64,000 nt of DNA from Misgurnus anguillicaudatus (taxonomy: Eukaryota > Chordata > Actinopteri > Cypriniformes > Cobitidae). The stretch is from positions 32,686,501 to 32,750,500 of the forward strand of contig NC_073340.2 in the NCBI RefSeq assembly GCF_027580225.2, written 5' to 3'. The translations under genes and the position numbers were made by a program. This document shows, piece by piece, positions 22,723 to 34,787 of this stretch (positions are counted from its first letter, which is position 1; every line of letters begins with the position of its first letter). The notes beneath the pieces are model-generated. The model saw nothing but the letters and a program-made list of their open reading frames with translations. It did not search any database and was not told the origin of the DNA.

Positions 22723-24430
22723 GTTTGATTTCTCACTGCTTGGTTCTGCATCCAACACTGAGATTAAGCATACATTAGGGGATTTGATATCCTTAGGCCA
22801 CCGATTATCTCATTTAGTAAGTTTTCGTAGTCACTTAGTAAAGAAAGGTATCTATGAATGTGTAAAAGTGCCACAGTGTTTATACTGAGAAAAATGGCTC
22901 TATACTCCAAATGAGTTAGTAAATGAATCTATTGGAGCACCAGAGTCCCCAAACTGCAGACGTTCATTTACACAGGCTAAATGACACAAAGTTTAATTCA
23001 CATCAGATGAGAGCTCAGTTTATCGATGTGCACAGCGGGCGTAAACATCTATCCTTGCCATCTGCTATTTGAGACTTTGGCGGATATCACTGCAAAGAAA
23101 ACATATGTGACAAATCTAAAACTAGAACAATATTGCATCATTGCCTTTGTTTTTACTTAAGCCTGGGTATATAATCAGGCAAATGAGATGGTGTGGTGCG
23201 AAGGATCGTTTTGTCAAAATGCCACATGCGAATTGCAGTGCGCTCAACCTCTATTATAATGACACAACTTTGGGCAAAGCAGGAGGACAGCTACACAGTC
23301 ATACTTCTGCTCATTATTCATCACACACTGTGTTCCCCCACCCTCGCTCCGTCTTCCCGGCAGGGTAAGTTATGTCGGACACGTCCTCCACCTTCCTCCT
23401 GAGTTCAGAGATGTTGCTCTGCATAGATCAAAACAGAAGTGAAAAAGCGAGGGTGGAAGGAAGCATATACACATACATGTTTCTTACTATTTGATGCATC
23501 GTATATTTGTTCTATCCGTCATTTCATGGAACAACAAAATTGTATGTGTATATTTTAGTGAATCATTAAAATCTATGAATAATATCACACAGATGCACAG
23601 AACAAAATTTATTGTGTTTAACAAGTCAGCATTGTACTTTATAACTTTATAGCCACATTATGTCCAGTCTAAATCAGAAAGCAATCTGGTCGATCATGAA
23701 ATGAACAAGTGCAAATACTCCAAGAGTGCAAATGGATGAGAGGTAGCACACAGATAAACACGTAATACAAAAGTCAGACTAGTAAAGGGATCTGTTCATA
23801 TAACAGGATTATGAACAGATGCATACCTGTACACCATGACTGTTATAGTGCCACACAAATGTGTAAGAGCTCATTTGTACTATTTAATGCCTGTCACAGG
23901 CCTTAATACGCTATGCTCGTGAGGGTTTGTCTCATGATCAATGAGGCGGCAGTGAAGGAACATCTCACTATTAAATGCTTGTGATGCAGACGGTGCAAAC
24001 AGCGTGGGCGCTGAGTGATGCGCCAGCATGGCAGTGAAGCCGCTAGATGTCAGTTAGATTAGAAAATGCACTTTCTGGTGCACAGTTGAGCGTGAGCCAA
24101 CGCATACCAATCAAAAAATGTGTTCATCAACGTCATCGTCAATATCCTCCAACACATGACACAGATAAAAAGCAACATATAATGAATACAGCAAGCTGAA
24201 GGAGTATGAAATACTAAAAGAAAAGCAATAATGAAAAAGACAAAAGCAAAATAGGTACTTTGGCAAGAATAAAGAGAGAGTTAGGCAGAGTGAAAATTTT
24301 GACAATTTTGTAAAATCTCTAGTAATAACAAGGGGCAAATGATGCTGTTACGCTCCAAAAAATGACCTAAAATAAGAAAAATAATCTAATAAAAATAAAA
24401 AAATTGATAAGTTTGGTTTTAAGTATATTC
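22723..24430. other. mostly unique non-coding DNA
   Basis: No repeat termini recognised. The only coding-like signal is the minus-strand candidate exon at 23314-23418. Around 23870-24060 composition is balanced and non-repetitive. Confidence 0.4.
23314..23418 (-). other. candidate coding exon on minus strand, coiled-coil-like
   Basis: On the minus strand a pyrimidine-rich tract ending CTATGCAG (just above 23418) is followed by an open frame reading SNISELRRKVEDVSDITYPAG and on to a stop at 23314-23316. The segment ISELRRKVEDVSDI has hydrophobic residues at heptad-like spacing (I, L, V, V, I) and balanced charge, as in a short coiled coil. Local GC and codon choice look more coding-like than the flanks. 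I do not recognise the protein. It could be a terminal exon, or the true donor could lie within it. It may also be chance; a strong plus-strand donor-like GGGTAAGT overlaps it at about 23365. Confidence 0.25.
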
Positions 24431-24519
24431 ATATACATAATTTTTTTCTAAAAGTGTGTTTTGGTACTCAGCCCAACTACCTTTTTTAAGTGTTTTTTAA
24501 AAATTACGCACCCCGCCTT

Positions 24520-24952
24520 TAAGAGAAAATGCTTCCCTGCCAATGACGAGTTTTTCCGGTAATCCATATTTCCTCTATTATCTACCAGGTGGTGCTCTTA
24601 CTCAACTTATAAAACCTGAAAGTATCCCCTTGGGTCAAACAGTGGAAACTCTGTGTAGGTTTTAATCATTGCTCTGAATCGAATCTCTATCAGAAGTCCT
24701 TCACAAAAATGCAGTTATCTCAGCTTTTTGCTCAAAATTTGATATTTTTAAAGAAACCTTTCCATATTTGAGAGGTGATAAATTAAAAAATAAAGGAAGG
24801 ATGAAATGTTTTTTATTTGATATACTGTATTATATTGTTTATATATTTATAGAAGATAATTTTCTTGGAAGGCATTTTGTGAAACTTTTGTAAAAATCAC
24901 AAAAAATGCTGGCGTGCAACTTAAAAAAAAAAAACGCTGGTGGGGAAAGAAT
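24520..24952 (+). mobile_element. TTAA-target MITE, copy 3 (left end truncated)
   Basis: Shares AAAATGCTTCCCTGCCAATG, TATTATCTACCAGGTGG and TTTTCTTGGAAGGCATTTTG with the other copies and ends GGTGGGGAAAGAATTAA. The left terminus is replaced by the right end of another repeat (GCACCCCGCCTTTA, to 24522). Confidence 0.65.
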
Positions 24953-25316
24953 TAAAACAGGCCCTACATTATATACATTGACATCAATGATACCAACACC
25001 TGAAGGTTGCATGACTGAGGTACCCTTTGAGCAAGGCATCTTTCCCCCAATTTCTCCCCGGGCGCTCCAGTGATCGCTGCCCACTGCTCCGGGTGTGTGT
25101 GTGTGTGTTTATTATTGGCATTGTGTTAACATACTCTAGCACACAGGTCATATGGATATTATGATGCTTTTTGAAGCTCTACAGAATGTTTAAGACTTTT
25201 ATTTCTGCATGAACTATTTCTTAACACATAAGCAACACATTGAAGGATTTAACCAACACCACAGCATAAAGCAGTAAGAAGCATTTTTAGCAATTGAACA
25301 GTATTACGCCATTGAG

Positions 25317-25746
25317 TTAAATCATCAATTAAGAAAAAAAGCTTTCCTGCCAATGACGTTTTTCTGGCAATCCATATTTTCGCTATTATCTGGCAATCCA
25401 TATTTCCGCTATTATCCACCAGGTGGCACTCTTACCCAACTTATAAAACCTGGAAGTATCCCCTTGGGCCAAACTCCGTGTATGTTTTGATCATCGCTCT
25501 AAATCTGATCTCTATCAAAAGTCCTTTGAAGAAACCTACCCATATTGGAGGTTTAATTTTTTTTTTTTGAAAGCAGAGGGTCTGTTCTTTCATTTGATAT
25601 ATGGTATGTTTATATATTTATAAAAGAACATTTTCTTGGAAGGCATTTTGTGAAACTTTTGTAAAAATCACAAAAAAATGATGGCGGGCAACTTTGAAAA
25701 AGGCTGGCAGTGAATGAGTTAAAAAACGCTGGCATGGAAAGAATTA
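25317..25746 (+). mobile_element. TTAA-target MITE, copy 4 with internal and end duplications
   Basis: Same family. A segment reading CTGGCAATCCATATTT.CGCTATTAT occurs twice in tandem near 25372-25420, and two successive right ends are present (TGGCAGTGAATGAGTTAA, then CTGGCATGGAAAGAATTAA). The second suggests slippage or a partial second copy. Confidence 0.6.
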
Positions 25747-25755
25747 AAAGAGGTC

Positions 25756-26501
25756 TTAAAGGGACACTCCACTTTTTTTGAAAATATTCTCATTTTCCAG
25801 CTCCCCTAGAGTTAAACATTTGATTTTGACTGTTTTGAAATCCGATCCGGGTCTGGTGGTACCACTTTTAGCATAGCTTAGCATAATCCAGTGGTCACCA
25901 ATCCTGGTCCTGGAGGGCCGGTGTCTCTGCAGAGTTTAGCTCCAACCCTAATCAAACACACCTGAAGCAGCTAATTAAAGTGCTTCAGGTGTGTTTGATT
26001 AGGGTTGGAGCTAAACTCTGCAGAGACACCGGCCTCCAGGACCAGGATGACCACTGGCATAATCCATTGAATCTGATTAGATCATTAGCATCGCACTCAA
26101 AAATAACCAAAGAGTTTCAATATTAGTCCCCTTGGTAACTTTCAATAGCAGGGAACTATTTTCGGCACCCATGGTACGGCAGCAAAGTCCTTGATTATTG
26201 CGCCAGTATAGTTCCTAGCCATATCGGCCATATAACTTTTAATTTTCTGTCAGTCTTAGTACATGATGTAACTACAGAAGAGTCAACTTTTAAATAGGAA
26301 AAATATTGAAAATCTTTGTTTCTTTAGCGCAATGCTAATGGTCTAATAAGATTCAAAGGATTATGCTAAGCTATGCTAAAAGTGGTAGCGCCAGACCCGG
26401 AGATCAGCTGAATGGATTCCAAAACGGTAAAAATCAAATGTTTAACTCTAGGGGAGCTTGAAAATGAGTATATTTTGAAAAAACGTGTAGTGTCCCTTTA
26501 A
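25756..26501. mobile_element. MITE with TTAAAGGGACACTCCAC ends, interrupted
   Basis: Long inverted arms: TTAAAGGGACACTCCACTTT, CCCCTAGAGTTAAACATTTG and TAGCATAGCTTAGCATAATC on the left; GATTATGCTAAGCTATGCTA, AAATGTTTAACTCTAGGGG and GTGTCCCTTTAA on the right. The left arm is broken at 25889 by a hairpin element. Confidence 0.8.
25889..26056. mobile_element. 168-bp near-perfect hairpin hAT MITE
   Basis: Begins CAGTGGTCACCAATCCTGG and ends CCAGGATGACCACTG. It is flanked by GCATAATC on both sides (25881-25888 and 26057-26064). A stretch of about 54 bases in each arm is perfectly complementary, around a short loop GCTAATTAAAG. The CAGTGGTC tip and 8-bp duplication indicate hAT. Confidence 0.88.
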
Positions 26502-28046
26502 TGTCCAAAATTGTTGGGAGTATCGACAAGGACTTTTAAGAGGATTAAGAGGTTTTTTAGCAGCAAGGAAATTGTACAAAACGCGAAGAGGGAGACAAAA
26601 AGTGTTCCACACAATGCATGACAGTGAGTTAATAAGACAACACATTAGATCGTGCATGGGTCATGTTTGTGACCGATCTTATTAGAGGCATGCTAACATC
26701 TCTGACACAAAAATGCCATAGCGCCAGAAAGACAAGTAATCACTACATTAACTACAGTAACACATTCAGAAACTGGAAAAAAATGCAACTATGCAGCAGA
26801 GATTATTTGGGTCTGTTACAGGTTTCTGTAAGATATAGATATATATGAACTGTATCATACAAAGCAATTGGGTCATCCCGCTGATAAAAGTTTTTGTTTC
26901 TTCCTTGCTAAGAGTTGCTCTCAGATTGGTCCTGAATCACTCTTAATCTAAGACTCCTACATAGATGTTTTTAAACTAAATTATGATCTCTCTCAGAGGA
27001 TTCTTCAAGAATACGGGCCCTGGAGTTTTGTTATCTCTGTGTTTGTAGTAAATTAATTGATGATAATCAATGTGGAAAATGAGGGCGTCACATTGACTTC
27101 ATTAATTAACCCTGTTCAGACACCAAAAGAGTAACCATAATTAAACCTAATTGTTCACTAGAGTACAAAAAACTGTGCGTGTGTGTGTGTGCGCGCGTGT
27201 GTAAAAATAAGAAATAGTGCGAGAAGGAAAGGAAAGAGAAATAGACAATCTGAAGAATGCTATGAAAGTAAGAAGCTAAAATCTGTGCATTTTTCCAGAC
27301 ACCAAAACATTATTTTGTCTATGTAAGCAGGTGTCAGAAGTGTTAACTCTCGCTATACACGTACAAACACTTATATCTGAGTCACCGGATCATGATGGTC
27401 TGTCGTCATGACAACTCTGACCCATCTGTCAACCATCATTGCCATGTCTGCCAAGAAAAGACAAGATGATATGAAATGATGTGATATGAAGATGTTGTGA
27501 TATGATCTAAGGTTATGACAGCTCCATTTAAAGATCTAGTTAGTTTCTGTTGCTTGCACCGACACCCTACGGCCAAATGCAGCTATATCTATGTGTCCTT
27601 TGGCCCCAAATGTGTTTGTGTGTGTGTGTCATCGCTACACTGAAGCGTTTTCATGTCATTACATTTCTCACGCTCCGCTGGCTGCACTTGTCTGCACTGA
27701 TACCAAACTAATAAAGACTAATGAATCTTTCTAACTGATGATAATAATCTCATTAAAATGCAAATCCTTAATTTCTTTTAATTGTATTACATCACATGCA
27801 ATCAATCACAACAACTTATTCTGCCATGAAAACTTCCTTAGCCTACTTCTGCCATAATTACACCAGCACAATAACAAGTTGTCGATTATGTCTGCAATAA
27901 AAATATTTTCGTTACGTTGGTTAGTTATCATTGAAACTCGGTGGCGACTGTGGAAAAATGAACGACAGTACCGTTTAATTTCATTTAATTTATTTAAGGA
28001 AGGCAGAGTGGATTTAAATGCAGTTATATTTGGCAACGCAGACCTC
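26502..28046. other. unique non-coding DNA
   Basis: No gene supported. A (GT)n/(GCGC) microsatellite lies at about 27174-27201. AT-rich homeobox-like words (TTAATTGATGATAAT near 27053, CATTAATTAACC near 27098, CTAATAAAGACTAATGA near 27708) could mark regulatory DNA. Confidence 0.35.
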
Positions 28047-28230
28047 AGGGCTCGTATTCACAAAACATTTTATCTTACCACTAAGAGTTCTCCTAAATAG
28101 CAGTTAAAGTATTTAGCTAAGAGTTTCCTCCTTAAATATTTACAAAGCTCCTGAGATTAACTTTTACTAAGGAATCTTGAGCTAAGTGAAAGGGTGCGTT
28201 GGACCTTATTGCTTTGGATGATGTCATCAA

Positions 28231-28573
28231 GATGACTAACTATGGCCACAGTGATTGACTGATGGGGATGGGTCTCTGTGAATGATTTAATTGTATATAT
28301 AAATAAAGATTTTAACATAAAATGTTTCCTTATTAAAATTATTTTAATAAAGATTTTGAAATAAATATAAATATTGTCATTTTTAATTAAATATTGTAAA
28401 AAAGATGACTAACTATGGCCACAGTGATTGGCTGATGGGGATGGGTCTCTGTGAATGATTTCATTGTATATATAAATAAAGATTTTAACATACAATGCTA
28501 CCTTATTAAAATTATTTAAATAAAGATTTTGAAATAAATATAAATATTGTCATTTTTTAAATAAATATTGTAA
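28231..28573 (+). repeat. tandem duplication, unit about 172 bp
   Basis: Two successive units begin GATGACTAACTATGGCCACA (28231 and 28404) and run through TGGGGATGGGTCTCTGTGAA to AAATATTGTAAAA. They differ at only a few positions. Confidence 0.88.
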
Positions 28574-28759
28574 AATGTAGGCTAATAATTAAACAAGTAA
28601 ATGTTCATTTTTAATTACAGCCTCTTACATTTACTTGGGAGATTTGGTCTCTTATGAAAAACCCTCTATAAAAAAAATCGTCATTTTCGTCACAAACAGA
28701 TAAATTCTGTAGTTAAATCTATTTTTTTTCAACTAAGATTGTTATCTAAAGCCAAAGTC

Positions 28760-29190
28760 TCAGCTGGATTATTGTTATTCTCTTTATATTGGAATAAGTC
28801 AATCTAATATAAATCGACTTCAGATGGTTTAAAATGCAGCTGCCAGACTTTACTCTGAAGTTTGATCATATCACCCCTGTACTGTGGTCGATTTGATTTT
28901 AAAATTTTACTTTTTGTTTTCAAAGCTCTGACTGGATCAGCTCCTACTTATCTCTGTGAACTCGTGAACCCAAATACATCTGTTAGATCTCTGAGATTTT
29001 CCAAACAACGTTTGCTGATGCTCCCGAGATCTAGATTAAAGTTGCGAGGTGACAGAGCTTTTGCTGTTGTTGGGCCTGAGCTTTTTCTGTAGTCTCCCAG
29101 ATTAGTTTCATCAGAAGCTGAATTTAAATCTAACCTAAAAACATATCTTTTTTCTCAGGCATATAACTGTTCCTAGACTTAAAAGATTAG
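28760..29190 (+). pseudogene. L2-type LINE 3' fragment (reverse transcriptase ORF C-terminus)
   Basis: Translated pieces follow the L2 ORF end. They include VQNAAARL-like text near 28830, then RFDFKILLFVFKALTGSAPTYLCELV, split by my reading as RFDFKILLFVFKAL and TGSAPTYLCELV. RSRLKLRGDRAFAVVGPEL and EAEFKSNLKTYLFSQAYNC follow. Stops and small gaps interrupt it, so it is a dead, 5'-truncated copy. Confidence 0.75.
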
Positions 29191-29404
29191 TGGATCCCTA
29201 AAGAAACATCAAGTCAAGGTTCATTAGTCAAAGGTTCATAAAAAATAATTTCCAACTAGAAATAATCATCTGTGAAACAGAAAGGCTCTTCAGATGTTAA
29301 GGGTTCTTTATAGAACCATACAGCCAAAAATGGTTCTTTTATGTCATTATGTAGCACCTTTATTTTTAAGAGTATATAAGAAGAATTTTATTGAACCGAC
29401 TAGT

Positions 29405-29584
29405 CCAGGGGTAGGCAGCGTAGGTCCTGGAGTGCCGATGTCATGCTGATTTTAGCTTCAGCTATAAGCACACCTGAACAGCTAATCAAGGTCTAAAGAG
29501 TCACCTGAAAACTACAGGTAGACAAGGTTTTATCATGGTTGGAGCTAAAATCTGCAGACTTCGGCACTCCAGGACCCCTGGACG
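29405..29584. mobile_element. diverged relative of the hairpin hAT MITE
   Basis: GTCCTGGAGTGCCGATGTC and GACTTCGGCACTCCAGGACC face each other, with CACACCTGAACAGCTAATCA and GGTTGGAGCTAAAATCTGC inside. These are the words of the 25889 hairpin, but with weaker pairing. Confidence 0.6.
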
Positions 29585-29694
29585 ACAATAATCATAAAAC
29601 AAACATAAAAGAAAACCAAATTGGATACAATAACAGCTAATACTTCTTGCTCAACAGCCATTTTAGTATGGTTTGTGATTTGGTCTTGGTGACT

Positions 29695-30170
29695 TAAGGG
29701 CTTGTTATAGTTGTGTGTAGGTCCTACAGGCCAATTTATAGTCGTGCGTGTAGCTATGCCGTAGGTTATACGTAGCATGTGCGTAGCCCTCTCGTCAGGT
29801 AAATAAACTGTGCCATATGTATTTCCGTTTGCGATGGTGAAAACAAAGATGGGCCAAGTTGAGGAGTGATTTAACTCAAACTGCAACAAAAGTTGCTGTT
29901 TATTTACTTCCATCATTGCTGGTCTTTTTAAATCATACACAACAAGTTGCTGTTTCTTCTTCGTTTGTGGGATAACTTGCCAAGCTGCTTCTTCATTGGC
30001 GGTCGCGCTGCTACTGTGGTTACACGCATGGATACTGCCTACCAGCGGTCTGCGCGTGTGTTTGCACGTCGACGCGGACAGCGACGCAAAAGTATAAATG
30101 AAAATCGACGTGGAACCTACGCCGTTGCGGCTACACCGTAGGACCTACGCACAACTATAACGAGCCCTTA
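29695..30170. mobile_element. GC-rich foldback MITE, TTATAGTTGTG arms
   Basis: TAAGGGCTTGTTATAGTTGT and ACAACTATAACGAGCCCTTA are inverted ends; subterminal GTAGGTCCTAC words pair too. A partial inverted arm (GGCGTAGGTTCCGCG and GTTTTCATTTATAC) abuts on the right at 30170-30235. Confidence 0.7.
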
Positions 30171-30388
30171 CGGCGTAGCCGCGGCGGCGTAGGTTCCGCG
30201 TCAGTTTTCATTTATACTTTTATACGGCGTAGAGCTTACGCCCTCTTGACTACCTCTAACTTTTCACCGATTTAGCAGCTAATTTTAGCACTTAAACACT
30301 CTGTGAAATATTAAGGAGTCCTGAAATTAGGACTGACACCCATTATTTTTAAGAGTTTCTCCTAAATCAGCATGGCAAGAGCTACTAA

Positions 30389-31168
30389 TGGCGCTTTTCC
30401 ATTGCATAGTACTACATGGTTTGGTAAATGTCGGGTCAGCTTACTTTAGTGAGCATTTCCATTGGGTGCAGTACGTAGTACCCTATACTTTTTTTCAGTA
30501 CCACCTCGGTTGGGGTTCCAAGCGACCTGAGCTGATACCAAAACGTGACGCAAAAACACTGTAGATCACTGATTGGTCTGAGAGAATCATCACTACCAGC
30601 ATCATTGCTAGAATGTAAAAAATTAGCTTTACCTTCATGCTAGCTTGCGCTGTCTCGAGCAAACATTTTGTCATTTGTGTTCTGCTATAAGTTCCCAAAC
30701 TCCCTTTTATCGATGGAAAAACATCCACAGCTTGGGAATTAGGAACACCATAAAAATTTTTCCAGACTTGCAGTTTGTAGCGGAACATATACGCCACACG
30801 CATTTTCGAATATATGCTTAAATGCAACTTAAATGAGGCTCAGCGTAGCGCATCAATTGATGCCACGGGTGTTTGTACAGAAACTGTCATGTGAGACAGA
30901 GGTAATGATAAACGCGATGTGCAAACATCTATTTGTGGTGGTCAATTTTAATTTTGTTGCGGACTGAGAAATGAATGTATGGGAATGTACAAGAACGCTC
31001 TCACTTGCATAATGTCAGCAGCAGGTAGCGCAAATATAACGACACGCCTATAAACCCTACCACTCCGAAGTGTTACTAAACTTGATGGAAAGGCTAACCA
31101 ACCCAAAGTGAGGTGAGCTGACCCGACCTGACCCAAACCGTGGAGTACTATGCAATGGAAAAGCGCCA
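30389..31168. mobile_element. PIF/Harbinger-type MITE with TAA duplication
   Basis: Inverted ends TGGCGCTTTTCCATTGCATA and TATGCAATGGAAAAGCGCCA are flanked by TAA (30386-30388 and 31169-31171). A 3-bp TWA duplication is typical of PIF/Harbinger. No transposase; the internal open frames are non-coding in character. Confidence 0.8.
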
Positions 31169-31824
31169 TAAGATGTTTTGTGAATACGGACCCACAGCTG
31201 TAGAATTCAGCACCCTGGACAGCTCCTGTCTCGTCTGTTGACATTCAGCACCTTGGACAGCGCACGTTTGTGCAGCACAGATAGTGTCTGCAATTAACAA
31301 CAGAGGCAAGGTTACACGCTGAAAGCATTTGGATTTACTACCGAGCTGAAAAAGAAAGCTATACAAGCCTCTTTATTCTTTTCCTGCCTTTATTTTTCAT
31401 CAGAAACTCGCTGAACAAGAACACATCACTTCTTTGACCTAGAAAACTTTATCTTTACAACAGGCTAGCTGGTACATCTATCTTGTGGTTTTTATAGGAG
31501 AGTGGATGTTTTAGCTGGTTAGACTTCAGAGCTCTCTTTTTTGTATTGGGTAGAGATTCCTCGCATACCACAAAACATTCTTTATTCATTTCCTCACATT
31601 GCACAGCTTTACCAATGTTTGGCGTGAAGGAGGTTTGGCTGAATTATACATTGGGCACTTTATAAAGCAGACCTAACAAGACAACTTCAGGGCAAGCAGA
31701 AACTTAAGTCAACAGGAGCATATCCTGTGCCCAGCATATCCAATCGATGAATCATAACCCAAAATATGAGGAAGAAATACTAAGATGGTGCCATAGTACA
31801 GTATTAGATGTTAAAGGTGCACTC

Positions 31825-32020
31825 TTAAAAATGCTGGGTTATTTTCAACCCAGCGTTGGGTCAAAAATGGTCGAGTCCAATCGTTGGGTTAAATTAACCC
31901 AGATGTTTATATTTGACCCAACAATGGGTTAGCATAGATTAAATTACACCCCAACAGGCTTAGTTGGTCCCTTTTTGATCCAGTGTTGGGTTGAAAATAA
32001 CCAGCATTTTTAGTGTATGG
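31825..32020. mobile_element. GGGTT palindromic MITE, copy 1
   Basis: Repeated inverted AACCCAGCGTTGGGTCAAA-type words, bounded by TAAAAATGCTGGGTTATTTT and AAAATAACCAGCATTTTTAG. A related unit is at 50580-50730. Confidence 0.7.
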
Positions 32021-34480
32021 TGCTTTTAACTCTGTAAAGCCCTCGGTTGTAATATTACAACATCAGTTTAAGGTGTAATAAAATATACCTGTACATATTT
32101 TTTTCTCTATAAATCCACATTTACACAAGTAAAAAGTCATTTTGTTTAACCCTGCAATGATTTTGAATGGTAGACTTTGTAAATAGGTTTGTTTTCCTGA
32201 CTGTGAACTTACAAAACCTGCAAACCTGCCTTGAAGAACATGACAATTTTTACCGGACTAAATAAATCAACAATCACGTAAGTAAAATGCCTTAAATATT
32301 TTTTCTGTAATTAGTTATTTGTCTAGATCATGCAGATTTTAAGATACAGCTGAATGTTTTGATTATATTAGATTTTGAGCTTGTTAAGTCAATGTTGTAA
32401 TTTTACAACGCTGGGTCTGAAGTGTACCAAAAGGGTTCCTGTGCACCTTGCACATTACATTAATTAACTGTCCTTCTAATCTGTTAAAAATCTACTTTTT
32501 TAATTATTTTTTGGTAGCAAAAAATATAATATTGATTTTAAATATCCTTGATACTATTTTGAGTTTTAATCAACGTTTTCAGATTATTAAATACGTTTTA
32601 GGAAATAAATTATTTGAGAATTTGAAAGTATTTATCTAGCAATATTTGAAACTATCTGTATCTTATTATTTATAAAATATACTTAGCTGGTCCTGTTTTC
32701 TAGTCTGGGCTTTGTTTGCCAAAATATCTGTTTGCTGCATGAGGGTCAGGCAATAATGTTCTGGAATTTGGGGTGGGGGGTATAGGTGATATTAGCATTA
32801 AAAATAGAGGACAATAAGCTCCCTAGACAATATTGTGTGAATTCTGTGGATGGACAAATATTTTGAAATGTATAAGTGTGATTGGAACTGATTTGCATCA
32901 AGATTAATAAGCATGGACATAATCAGTGTATACTCACTATATTGCCACAAGAATACAGATACCTATCAGATCACAGCTAATTAACCGTGTCTGAATGGGG
33001 GCAAATCTATACGCCACATTTCAACATATATTAATAATATTCAACAGTGAAATAAAATGGTTGACAACACATAAGTGTGTTATGTCCCCGCATACACATA
33101 CAAAAATACTGTGGTAAATAATTACGTAAATCAATGGAAATAGCTTAAAAACAAATTCTGGCTTAATGCAGTAGGCATATCATAGCAAAGATGTTAACCT
33201 TAGACCAGTTCTCGTCTGCTTTTATGGGGTTTACAGGATGCAGACTTTACATGTGGACTAGAACGTGCTTGCAATGTAACCATAACCCCATAAATGAAGT
33301 TCTTCCTTTCATCCTGTTTAAGTGTTGAAATAAATATGAGACTGCTGTGAAAGAAGAGATGTAGATGAATATATGACGTAATGCTCTTATGATAAAATGC
33401 ACTGCCCTCAGATTTTACTTTTTACAGTGTTTGCCTATTTGATGTATCATTCGAACACTGTGCGTGTATTGCTTTTCTTGCTTTAATCGTGTGTTCATTA
33501 TAAACCACATGATTGTTAATTTAGCTTATTTCTTTTCAGCAGTTTTCATTTCCACAAAATTGAAATAAACATCCTCAAACAAGTGTGTTAAACATGTGCT
33601 AATGTTTGATGATTAAACATTTAAGCTACTTTCTAGCTAAAAGCTTCGCAGTCGGAACCGGTGCACTTAGGATAGAAAAATGAAGAGTTTAAACACATCA
33701 AAGTGACAGAAATCTTTTACTTTGAAAAGCATCTCTGTAATTAGGAAACGCAATCCATTTGGTGCAATTCATGTGAAGGAAATACAGGGTGCAACATCAC
33801 TAAAGTAATTTGACAATCCCGTTTTCAAATTAAATTTGCTTCCTTTTAATGCATGAGACATTACGCTCTGGCTGAATGGGGTCTGCAGCATGAAAATAAA
33901 ACGAGGCTAAACGAAACTATAATCATGCATAGAAATCACAATAAACTGGCTTTTAATATGAAAAAAAAATATTTCCTTATCCTTCACTGTTGATATCAAA
34001 GACCCTGCAACCAATTGAACTCTGCGCTACTTCAGAGCAAATTCATCCATCACGTGGTAGGAGCCAAATTAGACAGACACCAACATGGACAGATCAAAAA
34101 GCAAAAATGTCATGGTGTGCTCAGAAGTCCAAAACGTTATTGGCAACGAAGGTGCCCATTGGTGGAGAAATGGGTGTGGGGCAGTGCAGACTTTATAATC
34201 ATGATATCTGATTCATAACAGAAACATGAATTTAAAAAAATTCGTTTTGGAGGAAAATCCGGCTTTAGTGTGTAAAAAAAAATGTGACCTCCCAATTATT
34301 ACGACCTCCTATATGATGTAATAAGGCTGGTCAAGTATGTAATTGTATGGTTCAAGGTCATTAAAATCTTTATAAAAGGCCTGAAATTTGTCTGCCAAAT
34401 TAATTGTCTTTCATTTGATTTATATAGTTGGTAAACTACAATTAGTTACTAACACCTAAACCATCACCCGAAACTATATA
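32021..34480. other. unique AT-rich non-coding DNA
   Basis: No repeat ends or coding exons recognised. A short open frame near 34015-34218 has Lys/Arg-rich text but no known domain. Confidence 0.45.
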
Positions 34481-34787
34481 CAGGGTTCCCACGGGTCCTT
34501 GAAAGTTTGTGAATCTGGGGGAATAAATGCAAGGCCCTGGGAAGTTTTTGAAAATATACATACATAGATACAGGTCATTGAAGTGCTTGAATCTATTTTA
34601 TGCAAGAAGTTTTTTTTCTGGAAAAAAAATTCATATTCCCTGTGTAGTATTGGATAATATCATAAAATTTCTAGCTTTTTAAGCATACATGCTAAACTTT
34701 TCACTTTAAATGCTTATATATTCTGTATGCAAATATTGATTCATACCAAAATGCTTTTTTGCATGGTTGTGTTTGACACATGAAAAC

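Larger units (their letters stand above)
28047..31193. mobile_element. composite element with GTATTCACAAAACAT ends
   Basis: Left GGGCTCGTATTCACAAAACA and right TGTTTTGTGAATACGGACCC are inverted. The 3.1 kb between them holds a tandem duplication, an L2 LINE fragment, a hAT-hairpin relative, a GC-rich MITE and a PIF/Harbinger-type MITE. It is therefore either one old element hit many times, or two separate ends of the same family. Confidence 0.5.
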
